The notes: generated from the sequence alone by a model not told the origin. DNA of 47,365 nucleotides from Clostridium sp. Cult3 (GCF_021655115.1 NZ_PPXY01000049.1:1-47365), one strand, 5' to 3'; positions 33,578 to 42,707 are shown, counted from the first letter of the stretch. Made by a program: numbers and translations.

Positions 33578-33608
33578 TGGAACAGGAAGAACCATCCCCA
33601 CTGTCCCA
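33578..33608 (+). repeat. 31-nt palindromic element, copy 5
   Basis: Arm TGGAACAGGA, core AGAACCATCCC, arm CACTGTCCCA. It differs from copy 1 at four positions, so the left arm pairs imperfectly. It lies 2 bp upstream of the -35 of the hydantoinase-family gene. Confidence 0.78.
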
Positions 33609-33610
33609 AC

Positions 33611-33640
33611 TTGATACCTGCTACCTAATAGGGATATAAT
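33611..33640 (+). promoter_or_regulatory. Promoter of the hydantoinase-family/HDAC-fold operon
   Basis: TTGATA at 33611-33616, 18 bp, TATAAT at 33635-33640, about 40 bp before the gene start. Confidence 0.7.
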
Positions 33641-33679
33641 ATTAATAGATACTAAAATAAGGAAATGAGGAGGATAAAA

Positions 33680-35356
33680 TTGATTGTTGGTTTAGATATG
33701 GGAGGAACCCATGTAGATGCGGTTATAATAGAGGATGGTAGAATCATAAATACAGTAAAGAAACCTACTAATAGGGATAATCTATTTGAATCTATCTGGA
33801 ACACTTTGGAGGAACTACTTAAAGGATATGATAAGTCCAAAATCAAAAGAATTAACTTAAGTACTACCGTATCCACCAATGCTATCGTTGAAAATACTAC
33901 TTCTCCCGTTGGAATGATAATCCAATCTGGTCCAGGACTACCTCAGGATTTCTTGACCTGTGGAGAGGAGAATGTATTTATCTCTGGTTACATAGACCAT
34001 AGGGGAACAATAGTGGAGAATTGGAATCCTAAGGAAATCAAAGAGGCAATTAACATATTTAAAGATAAGGATATTGATTCCATAGCTATAGTTACCAAAT
34101 TTTCCACTAGAAATCCTAGCCATGAATTGGAAGTAAAAGAGATGTTGGAAACCAACGGGACATTTCCCAATATAACCTTAGGCCATACTATGTCAGGAAA
34201 ATTGAACTTTCCACGAAGAGTATATACCTCTTATTTAAACTCTGCTGTAAATGATACCTTTAATGATTTCTCTAACAATATTAAAAAGTCCATGGAAAGA
34301 GAAGGTTTAAAAACACCAGTCTATATATTAAAAGCTGATGGTGGTACCATGAATCTATCCACTGCTGAAGAAAAACCAGTAGAAACTATCCTTTCTGGTC
34401 CCGCTGCCAGCTTCATGGGGATAAATGCGATGTTACCAGGAGATGAAGATGCTATACTTTTAGACATTGGCGGAACTACTGCGGATATATTCTTCCTTGC
34501 TGATGGAGTGCCTCTATTTGAACCCTTGGGAATAAAAATAGATAAGTATAAAACCCTAGTTAGGGCTATCTATAGCCTTTCCATTGGATTAGGAGGAGAT
34601 AGTAGCATTAGCATTAAAGATGGTAAAATCAAAATCGGTCCAAGGCGAGAAGGAGTTCCCTATGCCTTTGGAGGTCCAGCCCCTACACCTACTGATGCTA
34701 TGATTACCTTAGGGCTAATGGAAGGTCAAAAGGAAAAAGCCTATGAAATAATGGAAAGCATGGGGAAAAAACTAAATATATCAGCAGAAGAGATGGCAAA
34801 CTTAATATTAGATACTATGGCTAATATGATTAAGGATAAAGTGGATAAAGTTTTAAAGGAAATCAATAGTCAACCTGTTTACACCGTCAAGGAATTACTA
34901 TATGGAAAGACTATCGAACCTAAACTGATAAATATAATTGGTGGCCCAGCAAAGGTTTTAGCGCCAATACTTGAGAAAAAATTCCACCTCCCCTGTTATT
35001 ACCCAGATAAATATGAAGTAGCCAATGCTGTAGGAGCAGCCCTTGCAAAACCAACTACTGAAATAAATATGCTTGTAGATACTGCCAAAGGAATACTTAC
35101 CATACCTGAACTGGAGATATATGAAAAAGTAAGTAAAAAATACACATTTGAATCGGCAAAGAAAAGGGCCATGGAATTAGTCAAAGAATCAGCTTTAAAT
35201 CTAGGGGCTGAAGAAGACCAAATAGAAGCTGAGATAATAGAAGAAAGTAGTTTCAATATGGTAAGGGGATTTTTCACTAGCGGACAGAACATGAGGATAA
35301 AGGCCCAAGTAAAACCTGGCCTTATATATGATTTGCGAGGTGATAGCATTGATTAA
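33680..35356 (+). CDS. Hydantoinase/oxoprolinase family protein (HyuA-like)
   Basis: 558 residues. An actin-like ATPase fold starts with the phosphate-1 motif LDMGGTHVDAVIIEDG, continues with NLSTTVSTNAIVE and TILSGPAASFMGINAM, and has the second phosphate loop ILLDIGGTTADIFFLADG. The C-terminal FTSGQNMRIKAQVKPGLI is family-like. Members cleave N-carbamyl/hydantoin or 5-oxoproline bonds with ATP, or act in acetone-type carboxylases; no HyuB subunit is adjacent. ATG 33665 is inside the ribosome site, and AGGAGG lies 6 nt before TTG 33680, so the TTG is chosen. It overlaps the HDAC-fold gene by 8 nt. The substrate is unknown. Confidence 0.85.
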   Translation: MIVGLDMGGTHVDAVIIEDGRIINTVKKPTNRDNLFESIWNTLEELLKGYDKSKIKRINLSTTVSTNAIVENTTSPVGMIIQSGPGLPQDFLTCGEENVFISGYIDHRGTIVENWNPKEIKEAINIFKDKDIDSIAIVTKFSTRNPSHELEVKEMLETNGTFPNITLGHTMSGKLNFPRRVYTSYLNSAVNDTFNDFSNNIKKSMEREGLKTPVYILKADGGTMNLSTAEEKPVETILSGPAASFMGINAMLPGDEDAILLDIGGTTADIFFLADGVPLFEPLGIKIDKYKTLVRAIYSLSIGLGGDSSISIKDGKIKIGPRREGVPYAFGGPAPTPTDAMITLGLMEGQKEKAYEIMESMGKKLNISAEEMANLILDTMANMIKDKVDKVLKEINSQPVYTVKELLYGKTIEPKLINIIGGPAKVLAPILEKKFHLPCYYPDKYEVANAVGAALAKPTTEINMLVDTAKGILTIPELEIYEKVSKKYTFESAKKRAMELVKESALNLGAEEDQIEAEIIEESSFNMVRGFFTSGQNMRIKAQVKPGLIYDLRGDSID

Positions 35357-36656
35357 AGCAAAAAACAGATTAGGTCTAGTATTTTTCCCAGCCTTTGACT
35401 GGGCTATTAGCCCTACCCATCCAGAAAGGGAAGAAAGGCTTTTATATACCCAAGATCAGATATTTGAAGAGGGTATTGAGGATATAGAAGGGATTAAATT
35501 TTATAATCCCATTGTGGCTGACATAGAGGATATTCAAAGGGTACATTTTTGTGTCCCAGATGTAGAATCACGAGTTACCCAGTCCCATCTAATCTCTGTA
35601 GGTGGAGCTATTAGAGCATCCCAAGCAGTAATGGATAAGGAAGTAGACAAATCCTTCGGATTGGTTCGTCCTCCAGGACACCATGCTCAAAGGGTCGTAT
35701 ATGGAGACAGGGGTTTTTGTGTAGTTAATGTTGAAGCGGTAATGCTAGAAAGGATTAGAAAAGAATATGGTCCTTTAAGGGTAGCTATAGTGGATACGGA
35801 TTGTCACCATGGAGATGGTACCCAGGATATCTATTGGAATGATAAGGAAACATTGTTCATATCCTTCCATCAAGACGGTAGAACCCTTTATCCAGGTACA
35901 GGGTTTTTGGACGAATTTGGTGGTCCTGCTGCCTATGGATATAATGTAAATATTCCTCTTCCACCAGGAACTGGAGAAGAAGGATTTTTATATGTACTCG
36001 ATAATGTGGTAATGCCCATATTAGAGGAATACAAGCCAGATATTATAATAAATTCTGCTGGACAAGACAATCATTATACAGACCCTATTACCAATATGAA
36101 CTTTACTGCCCAAGGCTATGCAAAATTAAACGATAGATTAAATCCAGATATTGCAGTATTAGAAGGAGGATATTCTATAGAAGGAGCCTTGCCTTATATT
36201 AATCTAGGCATTATACTAGCCATGGCTGGTATTGACTATTCCCATGTCCATGAGCCGGATTATGATAAGGATAGATTAAAACAACCTAAGGATATTACTG
36301 AATATATTAAACAGGTATCGGAAATAGTATACAATCGTTGGAAGGATAAAGACAACTTAAGACTAAAGGAATTTAAAGGATATGATCAAGTAGAAAGAAC
36401 TAGACAAATATACTATGACACGGACAGAATACTTGAAGATCAATCCCAAAACTTCAAAATATGTAAAAAATGTTCCGGTTTGAATACTATTAAATCCCAA
36501 AGTGGAGAAGGATATCGGATACTTGCCATACAGATTCCAGTAGATGCTTGCTCCAATTGTATCGACGAAGGATATAATCTATATAAAAATCCTAAAGGAA
36601 GCTATACCCATATCTACCTCCAAGATAGAGTTAATGATGTATATCGTGCAAAATAA
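35349..36656 (+). CDS. Histone deacetylase-fold amidohydrolase with C-terminal CxxC pairs
   Basis: 435 residues, an arginase/deacetylase-fold zinc enzyme related to HDACs and acetylpolyamine amidohydrolases. LVRPPGHHA (His111/112) gives the catalytic pair. VDTDCHHGDGTQD supplies the zinc ligands D151 and H153, and SAGQDNHYTDPI the third, D240, where most family members read GFDAH. VLEGGYSIEG closes the pocket. An extra C-terminal part has ICKKCSGLN and ACSNCID, a possible zinc ribbon. Start: AGGTGA lies 5 nt before TTG 35349; ATG 35328 is upstream of that site. The 8-nt overlap with the hydantoinase-family gene implies a joint pathway, perhaps catabolism of an acylated amide. Confidence 0.88.
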   Translation: MIKAKNRLGLVFFPAFDWAISPTHPEREERLLYTQDQIFEEGIEDIEGIKFYNPIVADIEDIQRVHFCVPDVESRVTQSHLISVGGAIRASQAVMDKEVDKSFGLVRPPGHHAQRVVYGDRGFCVVNVEAVMLERIRKEYGPLRVAIVDTDCHHGDGTQDIYWNDKETLFISFHQDGRTLYPGTGFLDEFGGPAAYGYNVNIPLPPGTGEEGFLYVLDNVVMPILEEYKPDIIINSAGQDNHYTDPITNMNFTAQGYAKLNDRLNPDIAVLEGGYSIEGALPYINLGIILAMAGIDYSHVHEPDYDKDRLKQPKDITEYIKQVSEIVYNRWKDKDNLRLKEFKGYDQVERTRQIYYDTDRILEDQSQNFKICKKCSGLNTIKSQSGEGYRILAIQIPVDACSNCIDEGYNLYKNPKGSYTHIYLQDRVNDVYRAK

Positions 36657-36660
36657 TATT

Positions 36661-36695
36661 AAGTAGGTAGTTTAAACTACCTACTTTCTTTTTAT
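36661..36695. terminator. Bidirectional palindromic terminator
   Basis: A perfect 26-bp palindrome at 36661-36686 (arm AAGTAGGTAGTTT) lies just after the HDAC-fold gene and is followed by TCTTTTT. The stop codon of the convergent small gene is inside it. Confidence 0.87.
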
Positions 36696-37031
36696 ATACA
36701 TCTCACCGCTATATTCTCTATCCTTTAATACTATATAGTGCTCCCTATAATTGATTACAAAGTTTATCATAGCTGATTGAAGGTCTATATTTCTTAAAAA
36801 ATGGATAGTACAATAATCATTATCTTCTTTAGTGGTAAATCTAAGTACAATATTTTTTACTTCTGTTAACTGTATTCTACTATCTATATAATCCGGTAGA
36901 TCTTCCAAATATAGATTTAATGTTCTAAAATTCGTGGGAATAAACAAATCCACGTCAAATTCATTTTCCATAAATGTTCTTACTTCAAAGTCACTTTCTA
37001 TTCTTAAGTTCCCTTTTTCATACACTATCAT
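36681..37031 (-). CDS. Hypothetical protein, 116 residues
   Basis: A soluble, acidic, beta-rich protein (VDLFIPTNFRTLNLYLEDLP, IVLRFTTKEDNDYCTIHFL, MINFVINYREHYIVLKD). There are no membrane segments, signal or catalytic motifs, and I do not recognise a family. ATG 37031 has AAGGAG about 9 nt upstream. The frame is complete, is supported by a ribosome site and ends in the shared terminator. It lies 31 nt downstream of the MATE gene in the same direction and is probably read through from it. Confidence 0.65.
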   Translation of the reverse strand: MIVYEKGNLRIESDFEVRTFMENEFDVDLFIPTNFRTLNLYLEDLPDYIDSRIQLTEVKNIVLRFTTKEDNDYCTIHFLRNIDLQSAMINFVINYREHYIVLKDREYSGEMYIKRK

Positions 37032-37062
37032 TTTACACTACTCCTTACCATTACATTGTTCT

Positions 37063-38427
37063 CTATGTATTTATATTATCATTGTTTCTAGGGCTCTTTC
37101 TAAGAACTATAGTATACCATATTACCAATACTATCCCTTTAAATACGCTGCTAATGCTTATACTCCACCATACCCCATTTAGTCCTAAAGAAGTAGAAGA
37201 AAGAACCAAAGCTGCTGGGATACGTAATCCATTAAACAATATTCCTACAAAGGAAGGGGGTATAGTCCTTCCCAATCCATAAAAAGCACCTTGGGTAGCA
37301 ATTTCTATAGTCATAAAAAACTGAGATATACCTAAAATTCTAAGATAGGTGATACCAATATCCAAAGCCTCTTTATCATAAGGTATAAATAATCTGAATA
37401 TAGGACTTGCACCAAATATCAACAAACAAGTAGCAAATATACCTATACTTCCTACAATTAATAGTCCCTTACGATACCCTTCTCGTATTCTATCCCACTT
37501 ACCAGCACCATAATTCTGTCCAATAAAGGCAGATATAGCAGTAGAAAAACCTCCTGCAGTCATCCAAGATATGGACTCTATTTGAGAACCAACCTTTTGT
37601 ACTGCAATAGGCGTAGGCCCCCACTGGGCTATTATCCTAGCAATAACCATAGCTATACTTGCAAACAATCCTGTTTGAATTGAAGCTGGTAGTCCTAATT
37701 TAAATATCCTCTTTAAATAGTGCTTATCTGGAATCTGGAATATATTTAAACCATCAAACAAGCTAGATTTACTCTTCCCTATTATAACAAATATAAGGGT
37801 AACGGTAAACTGAGCTATAATAGTAGCTAGAGCTGCACCCTTAATCCCCATCTCTGGAAAAGGGCCAATACCCAATATCATCAAAGGATCTAATACCATA
37901 TTTATGATTAAACCTATTACGTTAATTTTAAAAGGGGTAGTGCTATTACCAGAACCATTAAAAATCCCTGAAAATACAGGGTTTAAAAAATAAAATATTA
38001 GGCCAATGGATATTATTAACAAATAATCCGCAGCCATTTGAATCACTTCTTCATCCCCTAGATTAAAAAATCCAATAATTTTATGTCTAAATACCATCAA
38101 TAGTATGGAATATATCAAAGCTACTATGATATCCAACTGTATAGTATGAAATACATACTTTTTTGCTGCTTTAACATCCTCTCCTCCCAGAGATTGAGCT
38201 ACTCCTACTTCTGCACCTATTTTAGGTACCATCAATAGAGCAGTCCCAAACCAGGTAAAAAACCCAGCAGTCCCAGCGGCTGCCACAGCATTGGTACTTA
38301 CCCTACCTAGCCATATCATATCCATCATATTGTATGCCATCTGAACAAAGGAGGTAGCCATAATGGGTATAGCTAACTTCACCAGAGTGCCCGTTATAGG
38401 TCCTTCTGTCAGGGTTCTGTTCTCCAT
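37063..38427 (-). CDS. MATE-family efflux transporter
   Basis: 454 residues with twelve membrane helices in two pseudo-symmetric halves. Family marks include the opening TEGPITGTLVKLAIPIMATSFVQMAYNMMDMIWLGRVSTNAVAAAG, GSGNSTTPFKINVIGLIINMVLDPLMILG at mid-protein and AFIGQNYGAGKWDRIREGYRKG in the second half. MATE proteins export cationic drugs or metabolites using Na+ or H+; the cargo is not predictable. The frame opens at 38451, but AAGGAGG precedes ATG 38427, which is chosen. It stands downstream of the O-acylation operon but is separated from it by 118 nt. Confidence 0.92.
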   Translation of the reverse strand: MENRTLTEGPITGTLVKLAIPIMATSFVQMAYNMMDMIWLGRVSTNAVAAAGTAGFFTWFGTALLMVPKIGAEVGVAQSLGGEDVKAAKKYVFHTIQLDIIVALIYSILLMVFRHKIIGFFNLGDEEVIQMAADYLLIISIGLIFYFLNPVFSGIFNGSGNSTTPFKINVIGLIINMVLDPLMILGIGPFPEMGIKGAALATIIAQFTVTLIFVIIGKSKSSLFDGLNIFQIPDKHYLKRIFKLGLPASIQTGLFASIAMVIARIIAQWGPTPIAVQKVGSQIESISWMTAGGFSTAISAFIGQNYGAGKWDRIREGYRKGLLIVGSIGIFATCLLIFGASPIFRLFIPYDKEALDIGITYLRILGISQFFMTIEIATQGAFYGLGRTIPPSFVGILFNGLRIPAALVLSSTSLGLNGVWWSISISSVFKGIVLVIWYTIVLRKSPRNNDNINT

Positions 38428-38544
38428 GATATCCTGCCTCCTTACTAACAAATACTATATTTATTTCGTAACACTAACTTATCCTATTCTACAATATAGT
38501 TTGAAATTGTTCAAGAGGATTTTATATTGTCACCTTTCATCGTT

Positions 38545-39654
38545 TTATTCAAAAAATGTCTTTACATTATAAAGTATAAGTAAATTATCTATTCCTTCAT
38601 CTTTCATAAGGTCAACCAAATCTTCATCATAATATCTAGGATCTACCACATATATCTCACTAAAATGACTAGTTAAAAATGGGATAAAGCTATTGGCATA
38701 GGAATCCTTAAGTATTAATAGTTTATCTGTAGTGTTGGCACTGGATTCTATTTTTATAAGCGGATGATTCCCACCTAAAAATACCGTATACTTATCCTTT
38801 TTATTAAAACTATCCATATCATATAGGGAATAGCTAATGCCCCCTTCTCCTAAATATTCTACCTTGATCTCCTCCATATCTTTAGGGATATAGAGCTCTA
38901 TAGTATCTGGTTCTACATCCCTAATCCCAGATTTTGAATATAATGAACCATAAAAACTATCGCTAAATTTCTTTATTTCATAATATTTTTCATCCCGAGG
39001 TTCAATCTCCATCTCCCCCATAAGTTCAATATAAGCTAAAAAGGCTCCTCTAGTGGTCCAGTGGTGGTCAGTCTTGTAATAGATATATTTGTCCCTATTG
39101 GACTGTAGCACCTGGTATACATCTACAAACTGCACATCTCTATCTAGATTAGACTTCACCTGATCAATACAATCCAATTCATCCCCATTGGGAGCATAAG
39201 GTGGAAGCTTATCCTCTAACACTTTAGTTGAATTTGGTACTAACATAAAATATTTATTAACATTAGGTAGATTGATAGCTATATCATTTATTTCAGCAAC
39301 TTTAGATTCAAAGTCTTCCTCTGAAGGATTTTGAAACTTCTCCAATAAATAGCCGTCCTTCCCTATATAGACCCCATTGTTTTCTTTTTTCCCCCAAATC
39401 TTCTCTGATTTAGATTTTACCCCTATCCAAAAATCCCTTAAGGGAAATTGATCCGATATATATTTTTCATAATTAGTAGTAAATCTCCCATCTACTACCT
39501 GAGTTTTAGATATCTTAGGAGCTTGTTCTAATCTTCTGTTTTCCGATTCAGAAAATATCATATCCGTCTTCATAGATTGTAGTACTATCATAGTTCCAAT
39601 ATACATCAGTAATAATATACCAAGTATAGGCTTATATGGATCCTTTTTTTTCAA
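38545..39654 (-). CDS. DHHW-family protein (AlgX/AlgJ-like)
   Basis: 369 residues. An N-terminal membrane anchor (about 8-26) precedes an extracellular SGNH-like domain containing YKTDHHWTTRGAF (DHHW at 196-199), the motif of the DHHW/AlgX family. It also has YISDQFPLRDFWIGVKSKSEKIWGKKENNGVYIGKDGYL and the late LLILKDSYANSFIPFL, whose Ser resembles a GDS nucleophile. It probably takes acyl groups from the MBOAT protein and transfers them to a surface glycan. The start is TTG 39654, 6 nt after AAAGGAAG; the upstream ATG 39720 would run into the MBOAT gene. Last gene of a four-gene operon. Confidence 0.88.
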   Translation of the reverse strand: MKKKDPYKPILGILLLMYIGTMIVLQSMKTDMIFSESENRRLEQAPKISKTQVVDGRFTTNYEKYISDQFPLRDFWIGVKSKSEKIWGKKENNGVYIGKDGYLLEKFQNPSEEDFESKVAEINDIAINLPNVNKYFMLVPNSTKVLEDKLPPYAPNGDELDCIDQVKSNLDRDVQFVDVYQVLQSNRDKYIYYKTDHHWTTRGAFLAYIELMGEMEIEPRDEKYYEIKKFSDSFYGSLYSKSGIRDVEPDTIELYIPKDMEEIKVEYLGEGGISYSLYDMDSFNKKDKYTVFLGGNHPLIKIESSANTTDKLLILKDSYANSFIPFLTSHFSEIYVVDPRYYDEDLVDLMKDEGIDNLLILYNVKTFFE

Positions 39655-39682
39655 AGTTATCTTCCTTTCCAGGATATTAATT

Positions 39683-41089
39683 TTAAAACCTAAAGTATAA
39701 AAATGGATTATAGGTTTCATTTACTAAATAAGCAGTGCACAAAAATACTAAAAGCATATAGGTTACCGGAATTAATATATCTTCTAACCCCTTTGCCTTT
39801 TCTTTTAACTTGACAAATAGTTTTTTTGGAAATGGTGTGGATGAAAAAATAAGCACTACAAAAAGCAACCCATTGGTATATAGATAATAAATAGCATTAT
39901 TATCTATTAAGGTACTATTTCCAAAACCAAACATGATTTTGATAAAATTTAAGCCGGCACTTAAGTTTTCAAACTCAAACAATACCCAGCCAATTATTAC
40001 TGCTATCATGGTATATATATGTCTAACAACTTTTGGCTTCTTATCAAGCCAGTCCAATAAAAACATCTTCTCCATCATTATGATAATTCCATAATACAAT
40101 CCCCAAAAAATAAAATTCCAGTTAGCTCCATGCCATAGCCCTGTAAGGAACCATACTATTATTAGATTTCTGTATTGTTTTGCTTTTCCTTTCCTATTTC
40201 CTCCTAAGGGAATATATACATACTCCCTAAACCAAGCTCCCAGAGATATATGCCATCTCCTCCAAAATTCAGTAATACTTTTGGAGGTATAGGGGTAGTT
40301 GAAATTTTTCGCAAAATTAAAACCAAACATCTTCCCAAGGCCTAAAGCCATATCCGAATATCCACTAAAATCGAAATAAATTTGAAATGTAAAGGCTATT
40401 ATTCCCAGCCAAGCCGATAGTATGGATATTTGCTCTAAAGGTGTAGTCTTGATACTATCCCATAATAGACCAATATTATTGGCCAACAATACCTTCTTTG
40501 ATAATCCTACTATAAATAGCTCGGCTCCTTCCCCAAACAGATATAGGTTTTCCCTTCTATTATCTAACTCCTCCGCTATTTGACTATATCTAACAATAGG
40601 CCCTGCTACCAATTGAGGAAACATGGCTACATAGGTACCAAAGGATATGATATTCCTCTGTACAGGTACCTTATCTAAATATACGTCTATGGTATAGGAT
40701 AGAGTCTGAAATGTATAGAAGGATATTCCTAAGGGAAGGGGGAGGTTTTTTAGGGGAATACTTACACTAAATAATAAATTTATATTGTTAATAACAAAAT
40801 CTGAATACTTAAAAAATCCAAGTATCCCTAAATTTACAATCAAAGAATTTATCAAAACTATCTTAGCTATATACCTATGATCTCTATACTTGTCTATAGC
40901 CAGTCCATTGAGATAATCAAATACCGTTGAAAACAACATGATAAGTATGTATATAGGTTCTCCCCAGGCATAAAATACTAGGCTAGCTAATAAGAAAACC
41001 AAATTTCTCATAGACCTAGGAACTATATAATAAGCTAAAATAACTACTGGCAAAAATACAAATATAAATATCAAACTGCTAAAAACCAA
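39683..41089 (-). CDS. MBOAT-family O-acyltransferase
   Basis: 468 residues with about eleven membrane segments. It begins MVFSSLIFIFVFLP, the family's usual start. Conserved MBOAT residues are FWRRWHISLGAWFREYVYIPLGG (H280) and WFLTGLWHGANWNFIFWG (H320). Such proteins (PatA, AlgI, DltB) pass acyl groups from a cytoplasmic donor across the membrane. TTG 41089 is chosen because AGGAG precedes it and the family start matches; the open frame reaches ATG 41110. With SGNH, DUF4358 and DHHW proteins it forms an extracellular O-acylation operon. The glycan could be peptidoglycan, teichoic acid or an exopolysaccharide. Confidence 0.93.
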   Translation of the reverse strand: MVFSSLIFIFVFLPVVILAYYIVPRSMRNLVFLLASLVFYAWGEPIYILIMLFSTVFDYLNGLAIDKYRDHRYIAKIVLINSLIVNLGILGFFKYSDFVINNINLLFSVSIPLKNLPLPLGISFYTFQTLSYTIDVYLDKVPVQRNIISFGTYVAMFPQLVAGPIVRYSQIAEELDNRRENLYLFGEGAELFIVGLSKKVLLANNIGLLWDSIKTTPLEQISILSAWLGIIAFTFQIYFDFSGYSDMALGLGKMFGFNFAKNFNYPYTSKSITEFWRRWHISLGAWFREYVYIPLGGNRKGKAKQYRNLIIVWFLTGLWHGANWNFIFWGLYYGIIIMMEKMFLLDWLDKKPKVVRHIYTMIAVIIGWVLFEFENLSAGLNFIKIMFGFGNSTLIDNNAIYYLYTNGLLFVVLIFSSTPFPKKLFVKLKEKAKGLEDILIPVTYMLLVFLCTAYLVNETYNPFLYFRF

Positions 41090-41123
41090 AACACATCCAC
41101 TCCTAACCAATTAAACAATCCTA

Positions 41124-41606
41124 TTATTTAAAGGATTCATCAAATATCTTCTCTATTTTCTCTCCATCCTCCCATATGACAAATAGTATATAATTGTCCT
41201 TTGTTTTTAGCACATGCTTTTCAATTAAATAGTATTCATCAGGAAGATAATCCTTAAAAGCATTGGATTTTTCTTCTATCCTGCTAGCTATATTAGCTTC
41301 TATGGTATCAATTTTATCTACATCTTTTACCTTGATTATTGCTAATTCATTTGCCTCAATATTCTTAGAAGGAAGATAAAGGATGAAATCTTCTACATCC
41401 TCACCATCTACTTGATATAGCTTTTCTAGTTTTTCCTTATCACTCTGAACCATATCGGAAATATCCACAGACTCTTTTATCTCCCTTTCTATATCTCCTA
41501 TGGAAGGCTCTTGACCTTTAGATTTATTTGCTGTACAACTAGTTAAAACAACTATAGTCAATCCAACTATAGTCATGTTTCTCAACAATTTTTTAAATCT
41601 GTTCAT
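41124..41606 (-). CDS. DUF4358 lipoprotein
   Basis: 160 residues. The lipoprotein signal ends VVLTSC (C24). An extracytoplasmic domain follows: MVQSDKEKLEKLYQVDGEDVEDFILYLPSKNIEANELAIIKVKD, with a late LKTKDNYILFVIWEDGEKIEKIFDESF, which fits DUF4358. The family is repeatedly found beside MBOAT and SGNH proteins in Clostridia; its role is unknown, perhaps as an accessory to acyl transfer. ATG 41606 is preferred over 41615, which is only 2 nt from AAGGAGG. It lies between the SGNH and MBOAT genes. Confidence 0.83.
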   Translation of the reverse strand: MNRFKKLLRNMTIVGLTIVVLTSCTANKSKGQEPSIGDIEREIKESVDISDMVQSDKEKLEKLYQVDGEDVEDFILYLPSKNIEANELAIIKVKDVDKIDTIEANIASRIEEKSNAFKDYLPDEYYLIEKHVLKTKDNYILFVIWEDGEKIEKIFDESFK

Positions 41607-41628
41607 CCTACTCATCTCCTCCTTTATA

Positions 41629-42480
41629 TTAATCTTCCTTAACCATTACATTGTCTCTTAAATAATCTAGCCAAAGCTTATAAAATCCATATTTGACATG
41701 AATTCCATCTGGTTCTAATAGATCCATATCCCTTTCTAATATACTCCTTATATCCAGATATTCCACCCCTTCATCTTCAGCCATATTGATTAGAGCTTGA
41801 TTGAATTCATCTATATTTTCATTAGTTAATAGGGATTTTTTATCCTTCACCTTAGAATCTACGGGCAGTATGGATTGTACATAAATATTTGCCTCAGGTA
41901 ATTTCTCTTCTATTGCATGTATCAATTGGGCATAATCCTCTGCAAATCTTACACTTCCTTCATGGATAAGGATATCGTTCATTCCAAACATAATGAATAT
42001 ATTATTAGGATTTTCTTCCGCTATTTTGTCAACCATATCCTTAGCTCCTTTGGCAGTAAGACCAAATTTTGCAACCACTTTAGACTCATCTAAAAATTCA
42101 TAGAAGGATAGGCTGTCCGTAATGGAGTCTCCAAGAAATAAACTGTCTTTAAATATTTCCTTATAATCCATATCCATAGAATCATTGGCTGCGTTGGTAT
42201 CCTCTTTTTCATCCATTATAGTCTCATTTTCCTCTACTTTGTCCACTTTTTTCTCAGCCTCTAGCTCTACTTTTCTATGTAAATTCACCGGCTTTTTGGG
42301 AAGATTGTCCAATTTTTCATCTAAATTAATATGCTCTTCAGCTTCATCTATGCCTTCGTCATGAGCAAGTATCCTTTTCGAAATATTGGTAAAGGATAAA
42401 AGCAAAATTATAAGTATAGTTAACGATATGGTAAATCTTTTGTAATTGATTTTATACTTTTTTTTCCTACACCTTTTCAT
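41629..42480 (-). CDS. SGNH/GDSL-family hydrolase, membrane-anchored
   Basis: 283 residues. A basic N-terminus and one anchor helix (about 15-32) precede an acidic, charged linker (about 40-105) and an SGNH domain. Block I is FLGDSITDSL (Ser119), block III includes FIMFGMNDIL, and block V DGIHVKYGFY carries Asp258 and His261. The enzyme is extracellular and likely an O-acetylesterase or acyltransferase of the PatB/Ape kind. It is first in the operon with DUF4358, MBOAT and DHHW genes. The ribosome site GGGTGA is modest. The leader at 42481-42671 shows a TATAAT but no convincing -35. Confidence 0.88.
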   Translation of the reverse strand: MKRCRKKKYKINYKRFTISLTILIILLLSFTNISKRILAHDEGIDEAEEHINLDEKLDNLPKKPVNLHRKVELEAEKKVDKVEENETIMDEKEDTNAANDSMDMDYKEIFKDSLFLGDSITDSLSFYEFLDESKVVAKFGLTAKGAKDMVDKIAEENPNNIFIMFGMNDILIHEGSVRFAEDYAQLIHAIEEKLPEANIYVQSILPVDSKVKDKKSLLTNENIDEFNQALINMAEDEGVEYLDIRSILERDMDLLEPDGIHVKYGFYKLWLDYLRDNVMVKED

Positions 42481-42671
42481 CTATATCACCCAATATATAA
42501 ATTCCTATTATTAAATCTATGCACCATAATCTTGAAAAATTATCAAAATTCATTACCAATATATTATATTACAAATCCCTCTTTAAAAGGTTAAGGAATT
42601 ATGACAAAAAACGTAAATTCTCAGCTTTTCCCTATGTACTTTCTGGAACCATAGGCTCAGGTTTCCAAATC

Positions 42672-42701
42672 AAAAAGGGATCTATAAAATATAGATCCCT
42701 T
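42672..42701 (-). terminator. Terminator of the DUF2680 gene
   Basis: A perfect 12-bp stem AAGGGATCTATA / TATAGATCCCTT with a three-base loop is followed on the minus strand by TTTTTGA, 6 nt past the stop. Confidence 0.88.
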
Positions 42702-42707
42702 CTATTA

